Below, in pieces: positions 46,679 through 57,723 of a DNA stretch of 64,000 nt. The notes beneath the pieces are model-generated. The model saw only the letters and a list, made by a program, of their open reading frames with translations. It had not been told where the DNA came from and ran no database searches. The stretch's first letter is position 1. Every line of letters starts with the position of its first letter. Source of the stretch: Sternotherus odoratus (lineage: Eukaryota; Chordata; Testudines; Kinosternidae). A program made the position numbers and the translations under genes. The stretch is taken from assembly GCA_032164245.1 (NCBI GenBank), contig JAVMKO010000010.1:32004189-32068188 (forward strand). Direction: 5' to 3'.

Positions 46679-48916
46679 GTAACCTCCCCTGCCAGGGCAC
46701 ACAGCTCCATGCCCTCTGCACCTGTGACCCAACTGCCAGCCACACAACCTCCAGGGCAGCATCTCCGTCCCCCTCAGAGCAGTAACATGCATCTCCTCCC
46801 TCCTCTCTGCAACCCATTAGACCCCAAAGGGGAATCAGACCCAAAAGGAATCTGTCCCCATCTCCTCACCCTCCACTACTGTGTCTGCCCTTTCCTTGCT
46901 CTTTCCTCTGGACCAGTGGGGTTGTCTCCCCCTGCCCTACTCTGCCCCAGCACTGCTGCTGCCCCACCACCAGTATACAGAGCCCCCCATTCCCGATAAA
47001 GAGAATCCCTGCCCAGCTGCTGCAGCCTAGGTCTGTGTTGCTCAGTCCTGTGTCCCAATGCCTGCCAAGGTGCCAATGCAGGAAAGGGGAACGTCCAGTC
47101 TGTAGATGCATCCCAGCTGATCCATGCCATGCCCTGTCACACACTCCTCACCAGGCCTGTGCAACCCCTCCCCACATCCTGCTTGCCCAGCTCTGAATTA
47201 ATTCCCCAGCCAACCCCCAACTCAGCCGAGGGAAAAGAGTCACTTATGGGTAACCTGACCCTGCACTGGGGTTGGGGGTCTCACTCTTCCCTTCTGCTCA
47301 TCTGCAAATGACATCTCAGCCCTTTTCCCTACTGCTCAGGGCGGGGGACAGAGGATGAGCCATTGCAGCAGCAGGGCAGGAAGAGCAGATTGCACAGCAC
47401 ACAGCTGATTGCTGCCCACCTGTGACCCTGGGAGCAGGCAATGCACCCTACATTCATGCTGGCTCCCTAAGCCCCTCGGGGCATGTCAGCCTAACTCTGG
47501 GGGAAAGGAGCAAGCCACTGCTGAAGACCCTGTGACTCCACCGGAGCCTGCATGCTGAGTCCACATTGCTGGCTGACCGGGGGCGAGGATGGGGACCGGC
47601 CAGGACAGCGTTAGGAGTGTGACGTGCTCTGCCTTGGCGGGTTTGAGCAGAGACAGGAGAAGGCAGCATGGTGCTGCAGGAATCTCTCCTGCATGCGTAA
47701 GATAGGTGTGCATCTGGTGCTTCCCTTTGTACAGACTAGGGGTGACCAGCAATCATGCCCTGGGCTTGGGTTTGCTGGTGCTGGTACATGTCACTGATCC
47801 ATGTTTGCTAAGAGGTTTGCTAAGACATGTGGAGCGGCAGGTGTTAGCATAGTAGACCCTGCTCCCAAGGGCCTGGGTGAAAACAAAATCAGCTGGTATG
47901 ATCATGTGTAATAATGATGCATTTTAGTCCCTAAGGAATATTGGATCAGGGAAGGTTGCAGGTCTGAACTGAGGGGTACCAGCAGAGCTGGGTGAGGTAT
48001 AGGGCTGAAATCGCAAGGGTGCTGCAGGTCAGGATTGAGGTGCATAGGTAGAGCTGTGGGGGTGGGATCCCAGGGTTGGACTCACAGGTGCCTGCAGAAC
48101 TCCGGATCAAGATGATCCACAGAACTGGGCTGCAGGAAGCTTGCCCAGCACCTGTTCTTGTGGCTACCAGCCACTCGCTGTCACAAGTCAGATGCCAGCC
48201 CACATGTCAGGAGAGAAGGAAAACTGTAAAACAAAAAGACTCCCTGGTAATTAAGGAAAGTTGTGGGTCTCAGCTCCAGCTGCTAAGGAGGTGGCTGCCA
48301 GGAGTGCCAGGGAAAAGCAAAGGATGGGGAAGCAAAAAGCAGTGGAACTGAAGCAGTTGCGCTACTTGTGCAGTTTTCCCACTGACCCTTGACATGGATG
48401 CTTATATGAGAGGGAAAAAACCTGCTCCTTGGATGGTAAATGAACTCAGTCAAATCTGACCTCTGTTTTTCCATCCTCCGCCTTGCAATGCCCCTGGTGG
48501 ACACAAGATGGGAGCCTTGCCCACGCTGCAGCCTCTGATTCGGTAAAGGCTTGGCCTGTGTGACTCACTTACATGGTGATTTCATAGACTCCTTAAGGTC
48601 AGATGGATCCATCATGATCATCGAAAGGAGGCCCCGCCCCATTTTCACTCCTGTGCTGGTTCAGCACTGGCCTGGCGCCTGGGCCAGGGCTCAGCACCAC
48701 CGCAGCCTTTGTACCTGGAAAGGCCCAGCCCCCAACCCGGGGTATTTCCTGCTCCTGACTGTTGGCATCTGCACTATTGACACACACCTTCCTGAGTAAA
48801 CTCTGCCCTCGCAGATCAACCCACAGAGGGCAAACAAGAGGCTCTGCAGCAAGGGAATTCCCTCCCTTGGGGACTAATGGGGCATGATGTCATTTGAGAA
48901 GCAGGGTTTCCAGCGA

Positions 48917-49085
48917 TTAGAGTGGGGGCGGGGTTCAGGACTTCTGGGTTCTGTTCTCCACTCTGCCATTAACTCGCTCTTTGCCCTTGGGCTAGTCTTT
49001 GCCTCTGTCTCTAACCAGGGTTACGATGCTGGCCCGCCCTGTTAAGCACCATCATACCCAGTATCCTGGGCACAAAGTTCTGCAA
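48917..49085 (+). repeat. MIR-type SINE
   Basis: The head-like GATTAGAGTGG, AGGACTTCTGGGTTCTGTTC and CTCTGCCATTAACTCGCTC, followed by a degraded CTTTGCCTCTGTCTC core, place this as a forward MIR. Confidence 0.7.
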
Positions 49086-49489
49086 TAAAATCCCAGCACG
49101 GTCACAGGAACATTATCCTGCCAGCAGTGTCACTGGATACACTGGGGCAAGTTCAGTGATACCGAGTCCCCAGGGAAGCATCTGCATTAATGTCAAGCCA
49201 CGTCAGGCTCCTGCGGGCTCCCTGTGAATGGTAGCTGAGCTCGGAGGGCTCCCAGCCAGCATCACTCTCATGAAACATGGCCCAACAAAGGAGAGAAAGA
49301 GCCAGTCCCTGGCCCTAATGCAAGGAAGTGGCCCTCACACTCTTCATCAGCAGCACAAGGGTTAATTTAACAACATTTGTTTCCATTCCTATAACCTGGG
49401 GCTGGATTTGCAGAGGTGCTCTCCAACTCCAGCTGAAGTCACGGGCGCTGCAGTGAGAAGCGAGGGGGCGTGCATGGCCTGAGAAGGGG

Positions 49490-49612
49490 GTGGGAGCCAG
49501 GACTCCTGGGCTACAGGACCAACTTTGCCACTGACTTGCTGTGTGACTTGGGGCAAATTGCTTCACCTCTCTGCCTGCTTTTGTATTCTGTGTACAGTAA
49601 TAATAACTACCT
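49490..49612 (+). repeat. MIR-type SINE
   Basis: CCAGGACTCCTGGGCTACAG, CTTTGCCACTGACTTGCTGT and GTGACTTGGGGCAAATTGCT are a well-preserved forward MIR core. It is directly followed by a reverse copy at 49590. Confidence 0.8.
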
Positions 49613-49815
49613 AGCTGTTGTCTAGCACTTTTCTTCAGCAGATCTCGGTGCACTTTACAAAGGAGGGCAGTAGCATTAGCTCCATTGTACAGATGGGAAA
49701 ATTGAGGCACAGAGCAGGCCTATGACTTGCTCGAGGTCACCAGCAGGCCAGCAGCTGAGCAGGGACTAGACGCCAGGTCTCCTGAGTCCCCATCCAGGGC
49801 TCTGCACGCTAGGCC
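49590..49815 (-). repeat. MIR-type SINE, reverse orientation
   Basis: TAGCACTTTTCTTCAGCAG, TTGTACAGATGGGAAAATTG, AGGCACAGAGCAGGCC and GACTTGCTCGAGGTCACC make a near full-length reverse MIR. With the forward copy just upstream it gives a head-to-head pair. Confidence 0.8.
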
Positions 49816-51289
49816 ACACAAAGGATCACGGGGCTCAGTTAGGGTCTGGCAAACTGAATGGCTGGTAGGAGCAGGAAAGCGTTGTGCACCCCAAGGAGGG
49901 GTTTGAACCAACTCTGTGGCAAGCTTCATGGCAAAGGAAAATGGTGGATGTAAAGACAGCCCTGAGTCTTTAAGGCCAAACTCAAACCTCACAGAGCTTC
50001 TCTCAGCCAGAGCCTGAGGTAAAGAGACAGGTCCAGGTTCAGCTGAAGCCAAGCACCATCCTCAGCTCCAGCCCTCTCCCCAGCTAGAGTCCCTGACTCA
50101 GCACCCAGCTCCCCACAGACATCCCTCTAATAGTGCCTTGGGGGGGACTTAACTTATTCCCCAGAGCTGGCCTGGGCCTGCTACCCAGCAAGCCCCTGCG
50201 CTTCAGACACAGGCAATGGGGGAGCTTCCTCTAGTCACAGAGCATTTTAATCCCTTTTCTGCCCAGCTCACAGCAGCGCCTCCCCTCCCCATCACAGGTG
50301 CTACAGTCCAGGAGCATTATCAGTGCCACGGCCTGGTTAATGCTCTGGATCCCATTCAACCCTCCCCTCTGGCACAGCACAGAAGCCGCGCTCTCTAATG
50401 GGAACGCGGGGAGAGCCCTGCACTGCAGCTAGGAGAAAGGACCAGCCACCTCACCCGCCTGTTCTCGCTCCACTGAGATGCTGCTGCTTTGCCAGCTCCC
50501 GAAGGATGCGCTCAGAGCAGGGGAGGGCAAACGCCCACTCACAAGCACCCCTGCACTTGCTGCATTGAGAGAAATCAGAGCAGACAGCTAGCAGGGCATC
50601 GCTGGCGGCACAACAGGGTCATTGTGTCTGCTGGGATGCAGGGGCTGGGGGAAGCCTCAGCTGTTGGCTTATTATTATTACCCAGTCCATTACTGTGCAT
50701 TCCCACAATACCAACCTGCCCTCACATGTACATATGCATCACTCCAGGGCATGCTGCTAAAAACATAGCCCAGAAATAAACCCAGCGTTGTTACAGAGCC
50801 AAGGGCCATCCAGCACTTCCATTAGGATAACCGCCCTTCCCCTAAGGACGCTGGGTTCATGCCGACGCACAGACCAGCCCCACTTGTGTCAGCTCAGGGA
50901 AGGACTGTTTCCAGAGGGGCTTCAACAAATAAATCTGCCCTGGTGTCTTAGAGCTGTAAACATTTTTTTAAAAAATCGGTCATCAGAAAGGATGGCTGCA
51001 TGGCTATTTCTGTGCTGTTAAAACGAATGACTTTGCTGTTTAAAGACCCGAGCCAGGTCAATTTAGGGCCAGGATGTAGGTTTTACAAAACTTAACATTA
51101 ATAGGAAGGACTATTAATATATGTGTATGTGTATGTGTTTAAATTCCAGTGAGAACAGCTGGATTTAAACCCTGCTGAGTTTGTACCAGGGGGACCCGTT
51201 CATGGGTGCATTAAGGGATAAATGGGGCTGCAGATCTACCTCAGTGAGCCCTCCAGGGAATTCTCCTGCATAAGGGGAGACACCTCAAC

Positions 51290-52842
51290 AGCCACAGAGT
51301 TGACACAGTCAAATCAGTTGAAACTATAGTAAAAAGAAGAATTATCGGACACCTAGCTGAACACAAAATGTTGGGGAAGAGTCAACATGGGTTTTGTAAA
51401 GAGAAATCATGCCTCATTAATTCTATGAGAGTGTCAAGAAGCATGTGATTTGGTCACTATAATGTACTTGACCTTTCAGAAAGCCTTTGACAAGGTCCCT
51501 CACCAAAGACTCTTAAGCAAAGTAAGCAGTCATAGAATAAGAGGGAAGGTTTTTTCATGGATGAGTAACTGGTTAAAAGATAGGAAACAAAGGGTAGGAA
51601 TAAATGGTCAGTGGAGAGAGGTAAATAGCGGGGTTCCCCAAGGATCTGTACTGGACCAGTGCTGTTCAACAGATTCATAAAGGATCTGGGAAAAGGGGTA
51701 AAGCATGAGGTGGCAAAGCATGCAGACAATACAAAATTACTCAAGACAGCTAAGTCCAAAAGCTGACTGCAGAGAGTTACAAAAGGATCTCACAGAACAA
51801 GAAAATGGCAGATGAAATTCAATGTTAATAAATGCAAATAAGACAAGGAAGACTTTGTAGCACCTTAGAGACTAACCAGTTTATTTATTTAGTGCTACAA
51901 AGTCTTCCTCATCTTATTTAAGAGATACAGACTAACACGGCTGCTAATCTTAAATAAATGCAAAGTAATGCACATTGGAAAACACAATTCCAAATATACA
52001 TACAAATTATGGGATCTCAATTAGCTGTTACCACTCAAGAAAGAGATCTTGGCATCATTGTGGATAGTTCTCTGAAAACCCCTGCTCAATGTGCAGCAGC
52101 AGTCAAAAAAGTTAACGTTAGCAACCGTTAGGAAAGGGATAGATAAGAGAGAAAATATCTTAATGCCACTACATAAATCCATGATCTGCCTACACCTTGA
52201 ATACTGCATGCGGTTTTGGTTGTCCCATCTCAAAAAAGATGTACTAGAATTGGAAAAAGTACAGAGAAGAGCAACAAAAATTATTAGGGGGATGGAACGG
52301 CTTCCATATGAGGAGAGATTACAAAGACCAGAATTGTTCAGCTTAGAAATGAGACAACTAAGGGAGGATATGAAAGTGGTCTATAAAATCATGAATGGTG
52401 TCGAGAAAGTGAATAAGGAAGTGTTATTTACCCTTTCACATAACACAAAAACTAGGGGGTCAATGAAATTAACAGGCAGCATGTTTAAAACAAACAAAAG
52501 GAAGTATTTCTTCACACAATGCACAGTCAACCTGTGGAACTCATTGCCAGGGGATGTTGTGAAGGGTGCAGCCAAACATATAACTGGTTTCAAAAAATAA
52601 TTCTTAGAGTATCGGTCCATAAATGACTGTTAGTCAGGATGGTCAGGGACGTAACCCCATGCTCTGTCTAAACTCTGACTGCCAGAAGCTGGGACTGGAC
52701 AATAGGGGATGGACACTTGATAAATAGCCCCATTCCGTTCATTCCCTCTGAAGCACTTGGCATTGGCCACTGTCAGAAGACAGGGTACTAGGCTAGATGG
52801 ACCACTGGTCTGACCCAGTATGGCCATTCTGTTGTTCTTATG
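51290..52842 (+). mobile_element. Decayed CR1/L2-group LINE, 3' portion
   Basis: A sense-strand relic of a non-LTR retrotransposon. At 51450-51680 the reverse-transcriptase block 4/5 signature is readable (FQKAFDKVPHQRLL, NWLKDRKQRV, SGVPQGSVL). At 52180-52600 the C-terminal block appears (HLEYC, LEKVQRRATKIIRGMERLPY, RKYFFTQ, NLWNSLPGDVV). Between them are frame breaks and a nested insertion. The 3' untranslated tail includes GGCTAGATGGACCACTGGTC and CAGTATGGCCATTC. The missing 5' half and interruptions mean it is inactive. CR1/L3 or L2 placement is uncertain. Confidence 0.85.
51839..51952. mobile_element. SINE-like fold-back insertion nested in the LINE
   Basis: A 114-base insert lies between identical 12-bp AATAAATGCAAA copies (51827-51838 and 51953-51964). 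The left arm (AGACAAGGAAGACTTTGTAG) and right arm (CTACAAAGTCTTCCTCATCT) pair as a hairpin. The right part also carries the reverse complement of a GCAGCCGTGTTAGTCTGTAT-type repeat head. It belongs to the same family as the insertion at 10393, which contains GGCACCTTAAAGACTAAC. Confidence 0.75.
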
Positions 52843-54194
52843 AAAGTCAAGGCAGCCCTCAGACAGCTCTATCTCTTCCAGAGGCTAAAGCAGCCCCCGG
52901 CATAGGGGATATACAAAGCCATTCCACTTCTTTGTCTGCTCTGAACATGGCTCATCCGCAGGCACTGTTTGGCTCCCTGGTGTTTAAGTCATCTTGTGGT
53001 TTCAACCTTGTAGCCCTTGTAGCCTGAAAGCGAAACAAACTAGAAACACAAGGTACTGACCAGTGAAACTGACCAGTCACAAGACAAACATAAAAAGATC
53101 ATTTGGACTTTAATCAGAAGTTCAGCCCCTTTAAAAGAAGCATTTTCACTGAAACACAGAAAGGGATCAGTACATGGGCTGAACCTTCATAATAGCAACA
53201 CCTTCCCATCAGTGAGTCCAAGTCAGGCTAAAGCATTCCTGGAGCTAGTCTCTAAACTACACCTGGTGCTCACGGAGAACACAGGCGACACGAAGTCTGA
53301 CCGGATATAATAAGACGAGTAAGTAAGAATAGAAACCAAGTGCAAAGTTTTAATAATTCAGAGGGGATGTGGAATATAATTAAGCACTCCAGTGACTGCG
53401 GAGCAGGCTTTCTGTAACAAACCCCAAAGAGTAAAGACCCAAGACATTCCATTAGTCCTTCCTGCTGTTCAGAAAGCATTGTCTACCGAGCTGCAGTTCT
53501 TTCCATTAGTCTGCAATGGGGAATAATGCCTTTCAATGAGGCAGAAATAAATTACAACGAGTTATTGGCTTAGGAAATGTGCCACTGCTGCACATGCTCA
53601 GAACCGCACATTTAGCCCCAGCCAGTGTGAATGGTGCTGAACCCACTATAAAATGTACCTGCCATTAAAAATCCTCCAGATAAAAATCCTTATTTCCTCA
53701 TTAGGCCGCAGGTACCTCTGGCAGAGGGAATGCAAAAGCTCTTGAATGCAACACAGATGTGTGCAGAGCCTTCAGCTATTTATTGGCACTCTCAGGGACT
53801 GTTAGATCCCGGACACAAATTGAACAGCAGCTTCCGCTTAGGATGGCTTTGACTCTAAAGGGGACGCTCTGAAACAGGCACGTTTCCCTGTCATCCTGGC
53901 TTGTATTTAGAGAGCACCTTCCACCCCAGACTCCAGAACTATGGGACCAGCCCTGGGAGTTCTCACAGAACTGCCATTGAGGTCAGGGGTTGCTTCATGA
54001 TGGAAGGCTTGCAGGACCGAGACGTTTATGTCATATAGTGTTCCTGTGCTTAGGAGATGCCCTCAAATAATAACCCCCCAGGGGAGCTGGATTAAGCCCT
54101 TTCTGACCACAATTTTACAATACAGTTTTTAGCAACTGCCATCATTCAGGGCCTGATCCAGAACTCCCTTGGAGAGTTTTCAGGATTGCGCCCT

Positions 54195-54275
54195 CAGGCC
54201 CAGATTCTCAGAGTTTCCATGCCTACAGGACTTAGGCACTGAAATACCTTTCAAGATCTGGGCCTTATCTCCACC
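54195..54275. repeat. Palindromic dispersed repeat
   Basis: GGCCCAGATTCTCAGAG on the left and AAATACCTTTCAAGATCTGG on the right are imperfect complements around a TAGGCACTG centre. It is a diverged relative of the copy at 13568-13658. Confidence 0.5.
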
Positions 54276-55369
54276 TTGCAAGCTTCAGGGAGATATAGCA
54301 CATTTAATAGACGCTGCAGCTTCTCAACAGATATATGGCATCATAGTCATCCCTTCATCCATAAAATGCAGCCATTTTATGGCTCTGGGGTGTCATGCAG
54401 CCTACAACTACCTCTGCATAAGATTTTAGGGCAGAGAGTGGAGAATCAAGTAAGTCAGTAAGTAGAACATTTGGCTCCCTTGCCAAATGACCACAGGTCC
54501 TCAGGAGCTTGCTTTTGTGTCTTGGGCTAGCTTGTCCACCCATCCCCTAGAAGAGGGGGCTGGGAGGGGGAACTGGCAGGTTTGTGTGCCCAAGACACCA
54601 GTCCAGAATTTGAGGGTTCCAAGAATGTTCTTCATTTAGATTAGAACTTTCTCCATAGCAACTGGCAACATCCTATCACTGCAACAGGTGTTAGGTGAGT
54701 GCATAAAACTGCCTGAATTGAGACTGAGTGCCTGGAACCCAGAGCTGAAAGGGTGATTTTATTGTAGTCTCTGCTGGGAACAAACATTCCAGCTGAGGCT
54801 GCAGTGTGTAGGGATTGGGTGTGCCTGGTTCTAACACACGGAGCCGCTCAAAGGCCAAAGAGCGTCTGGGCCTGACTTCCTGCTGTGAGCAGCCCTGCCC
54901 AGCCCAGCATGACGGAGCCTGCACATCATCATGCTGAAAACAATTCCACGCTCTCCGCCTGGCCTCATTTTCCAACTGTTTTGTAGAGGCTGAGCCACAA
55001 TATCCAAAATCAGAACCTCCAGGTTTGGTTCTGGGATGTTTCTAAAGTGGCATTGGCCCAAAACCCACAGTCCTCCAGTGAGCCAATCTTCCATTGATTT
55101 TTATGAGAATTTGGCCCCATTAAAGACTAAAAGAATTTGGCTTATTGCAGACAATAAATCCTTGGCTGTAAAATCTAATGTACCCGTTATTTAAGGCAAT
55201 AGAAAGTCTCTCAGCCAAATCCCTCCCCCAGTGTAACTTCGCCCCAGTAGCATCTCCTCCCCAAGGGAGTCCAGGGGCCACACCCAGCAGATATCAGTCT
55301 AACAGGGAAGACATTCCAAATGCTTTGCAAATTCCTTGCACTTTGCATGATCTGTTGCTTATACCCCTC

Positions 55370-55535
55370 CTGCAGTGTGACCTGGGGCAAGTTGCTTCCC
55401 TCCACTCACACTTTGTCTTGTCTATGTAGACTGAAAGCTCTTTGGGACAGAGACTTTCTGCACAGCACCTAGCACAACAGGGCCCTCATCTTAGATGAGG
55501 CTTCTGGATGCTAGCGTAATCTAAATAATAGTAAT
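55370..55535 (+). repeat. MIR-related SINE
   Basis: GTGTGACCTGGGGCAAGTTG starts a core, and the copy ends with CACCTAGCACAACAGGGCCC and TCTGGATGCTAGCGTAATC. The same tail occurs at 4270-4335 and 6780-6834. Confidence 0.75.
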
Positions 55536-55919
55536 AGCTCATCACCCCGAGGAAGGTTGCCCCCAGATGGTTACAACTTGCTGTCATGGCTTTACATGAT
55601 GCATAGCTAGTTTACATACTTTTCATTCCACAAGGGTTTGCTGGCGCAGTTTATGGCCTCATTAGATAGGGATGGTAGGATTGGAAGCTTTTCAGTTAGA
55701 GACTGTAGCACAAGCTAAATGAGACAATATTATGGAAAGGAGAACTGGCCAGGTGGGATTACATAGAGAGAGCTCAAAACCAGTGACCCAGTTGAAAGTG
55801 CCATAATGAAATCTGGGTGAGATCCCAAGAGACAAAGCCTGTTAGAGTGTGGGCCAGAGGACGTTGGTGAAGAGAATGAATTCTCACTCACCAACCTCCA
55901 AGCCCTCTATGGAGATTCA

Positions 55920-56095
55920 TTAAGCCACACAGGCACCCTGTGAGGTGAGTCAGTATCATTAGCCCCACTTCACAGAAGGGGAAACTGAGGCTCAGAGAGA
56001 TGATGTGACTTGACCAAGGAAGCATGGTGAATTAGTGGCAGAGTCAGCAATTCAACCCCAGATTCCTGCCCTCCACTCTCCTGTTCTAACCAAGA
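55920..56095 (-). repeat. MIR-type SINE, reverse orientation
   Basis: CCCCACTTCACAGAAGGGGA, AACTGAGGCTCAGAGAGATG and GTGACTTGACCAAGGAAGC, then GGCAGAGTCAGCAATTCAAC, are a well-kept reverse MIR core about 345 bases before exon 6. Confidence 0.8.
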
Positions 56096-56440
56096 AATAA
56101 CGCTGCCCTGGTAATACAATTGGCTTTATGTCTGTGAGCACCTGGCTTCCCATCTTGTGCTGTGAAACTTTAGCTGGGCTAAAGTCACAGGGTGGCACGG
56201 TGCCTGTGAAACCACCAGATTATCTGCATGTTCCCCCTCTCTGTGTACACTCATGTGCGTAGTCCAGCTGCTGTCAGGGAGACTGTGTGCGGGGGGCGGG
56301 GGGGAGGAAGGGGTGAGATTAGTTTGTGCCCCCTGCTGGCTATGAAATTAGCTCACCAAATGCACTGGTGGAATCTCTCCACCCCTTTGGGAAACTATGT
56401 CAAGTTCACTCTTGGTTGATTGCTCAGCATTTTGCCCCAG

Positions 56441-56639
56441 ATGCAGGAAGGTACCACTGCAGAGATCACGCCCAATATCCTGAGAAGTGAGGATGAAGAC
56501 TCCCCTCCGGAGGAAGTGGTTTATTCCATCAGGCCCCCGGCCAATGGGAAGGTTGTGCTGAGGTCGTCTCCTAGCAACGGGATCCTGCAGTTCACTCAGG
56601 CTCAGATAAATAGTGGGCTCCTTCAGTTTGTGCATGAAG
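56441..56639 (+). CDS. CSPG4: CSPG4 (NG2) coding exon 6: CSPG repeat 10
   Basis: The exon encodes 66 codons plus one base. It starts MQEGTTAEITPNILRSEDED and ends LLQFVHEG, with the last glycine codon split by a phase-1 intron. The acceptor is GCCCCAG and the donor AAG/GTAGGT. It matches the mammalian stretch in which a MWEGxTAxI-type strand opens a CSPG repeat, then VVYSI, NGKVVLR and FTQAQINSG. The initial ATG is an internal methionine, not a start. Joining to exon 7 gives HEG-PLDGGFSF. Confidence 0.94.
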
Positions 56640-57588
56640 GTAGGTAATGGACAGGTGGAAGCAGGACATTCCCGGGCCTGGAGGCCAGGGCGCTAGGGGA
56701 GCCTGTTATGGATCAATGTGGGGAGAGCTGTGTGTTAAGGAAAACTAACTCTGGGCAGTAAATACCCCAACGCGGCACTGCCCAGCCCAGAAACACGAGG
56801 GTAAAGCGCACAGCTGGAAAAAACACCCCGTCCTGTGACAAGAGAAGACTGCAGTCTCCCAGGCAGATCCTGCTCTCACTAGCTCCAGTGTAAATGCAGA
56901 GTAACCCCCTCAGCTTCAATGCCATTACTCCAGATTTACACCAGCCCTACAAGTTCGTTCAACTTGAAGTTGTTTTTTCACCCAACATGGGGCTCTCCCC
57001 CACAATTAACCTGTGTGGTGATGTACTGAGCTCGGGAATTGTGTCGGACAGCATGGCACCTATGGCAAGGGCTCAGTCTTCCTGTCACTTCATAAGAGAG
57101 GCCACTGGGCGAACCGCCTCTCCATGTGATTCCTGACCACCAGGAAGGGCACCGTGGACCATAATTTGGCCATCACGGACAGTGTAGTGACAAAACAGGA
57201 CTCTACAATGGAGCCCATCCCTGACCTGGTGTGAGCCGAGGGAATTCTGCTTCCATGCTTACTCATTCCTGAGCTGGGCTAGATTCCCCCCGACACACAC
57301 ACAATACACAAACACACAAGTCACCAGTGGACCCCAGTTCAGTGCTGAGCTTGGGGAATTCAGTTTTCCTGCTCATTCAGCCCTGAACAAAGCTTCCCAA
57401 GTCACTAGTGCACCCCGACATTGGCTAGCGAGGAATTTAGTCTCCATGTTTATTCCTTCACAAGCTTTGCTATGCTGCTCCATCAGTGTCTCTCACCCTC
57501 TGCCCTCCTCCTGTGGGGTAAGAGTTGTCACTGTTGGGTCACTGGATCCCGCTGACAGATCCCTGTCCCACTAACGTGCTTTCTGCAG
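56640..57588. other. CSPG4 intron 6 (949 bp)
   Basis: A short phase-1 intron between GTAGGT and TTTCTGCAG. It contains a fragment of a palindromic repeat near 56870-56945 (CCAGTGTAAATGCAGAGTAA, CCAGATTTACACCAGC) and a CA-rich patch near 57295. Otherwise nothing is recognised. Confidence 0.9.
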
Positions 57589-57723
57589 GACCCCTGGATG
57601 GTGGCTTCTCCTTCAACCTATCTGATGGCGAGAACATCTCCCCCAGGCATTTCTTCACTGTGAGCGCCCAGAAGAAGCTGGTCATCACCTTGGAAAATAA
57701 ACAGGATCTCACTGTGTGTCCAG
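57589..57723 (+). CDS. CSPG4: CSPG4 (NG2) coding exon 7: end of CSPG repeat 10
   Basis: The 135-base exon completes a glycine codon, encodes PLDGGFSFNLSDGENISPRH and continues to LTVCP, then leaves one base for the next codon. Acceptor TTCTGCAG and donor CAG/GTGAGT flank it; both introns are phase 1, so the exon is symmetrical and skipping it would keep frame. LDGGFxFxLSDGE, SPxHFFxVxAQK and LTVCPG are near-identical to mammalian CSPG4. NLSD and NISP are sequons. Confidence 0.95.

Larger units (their letters stand above)
46679..56440. other. CSPG4 intron 5 (9,762 bp)
   Basis: This is the longest complete intron in the window. It holds three MIR-type SINEs between 48917 and 49815, a degraded CR1/L2-group LINE (51290-52842) with a nested SINE-like fold-back, a palindromic repeat at 54195 and further MIRs at 55370 and 55920. 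The stretches 46700-48900, 49830-51280 and 52850-54190 show nothing recognisable beyond short open frames without similarity. A G-rich run lies at about 56290. The acceptor is TTTTGCCCCAG. Confidence 0.9.

Noticed and set aside
51450..52600. Reverse-transcriptase-like open frames as a host gene
   Set aside because: The two blocks are parts of a 5'-truncated LINE with frame breaks and a nested insertion. There is no intact coding sequence.
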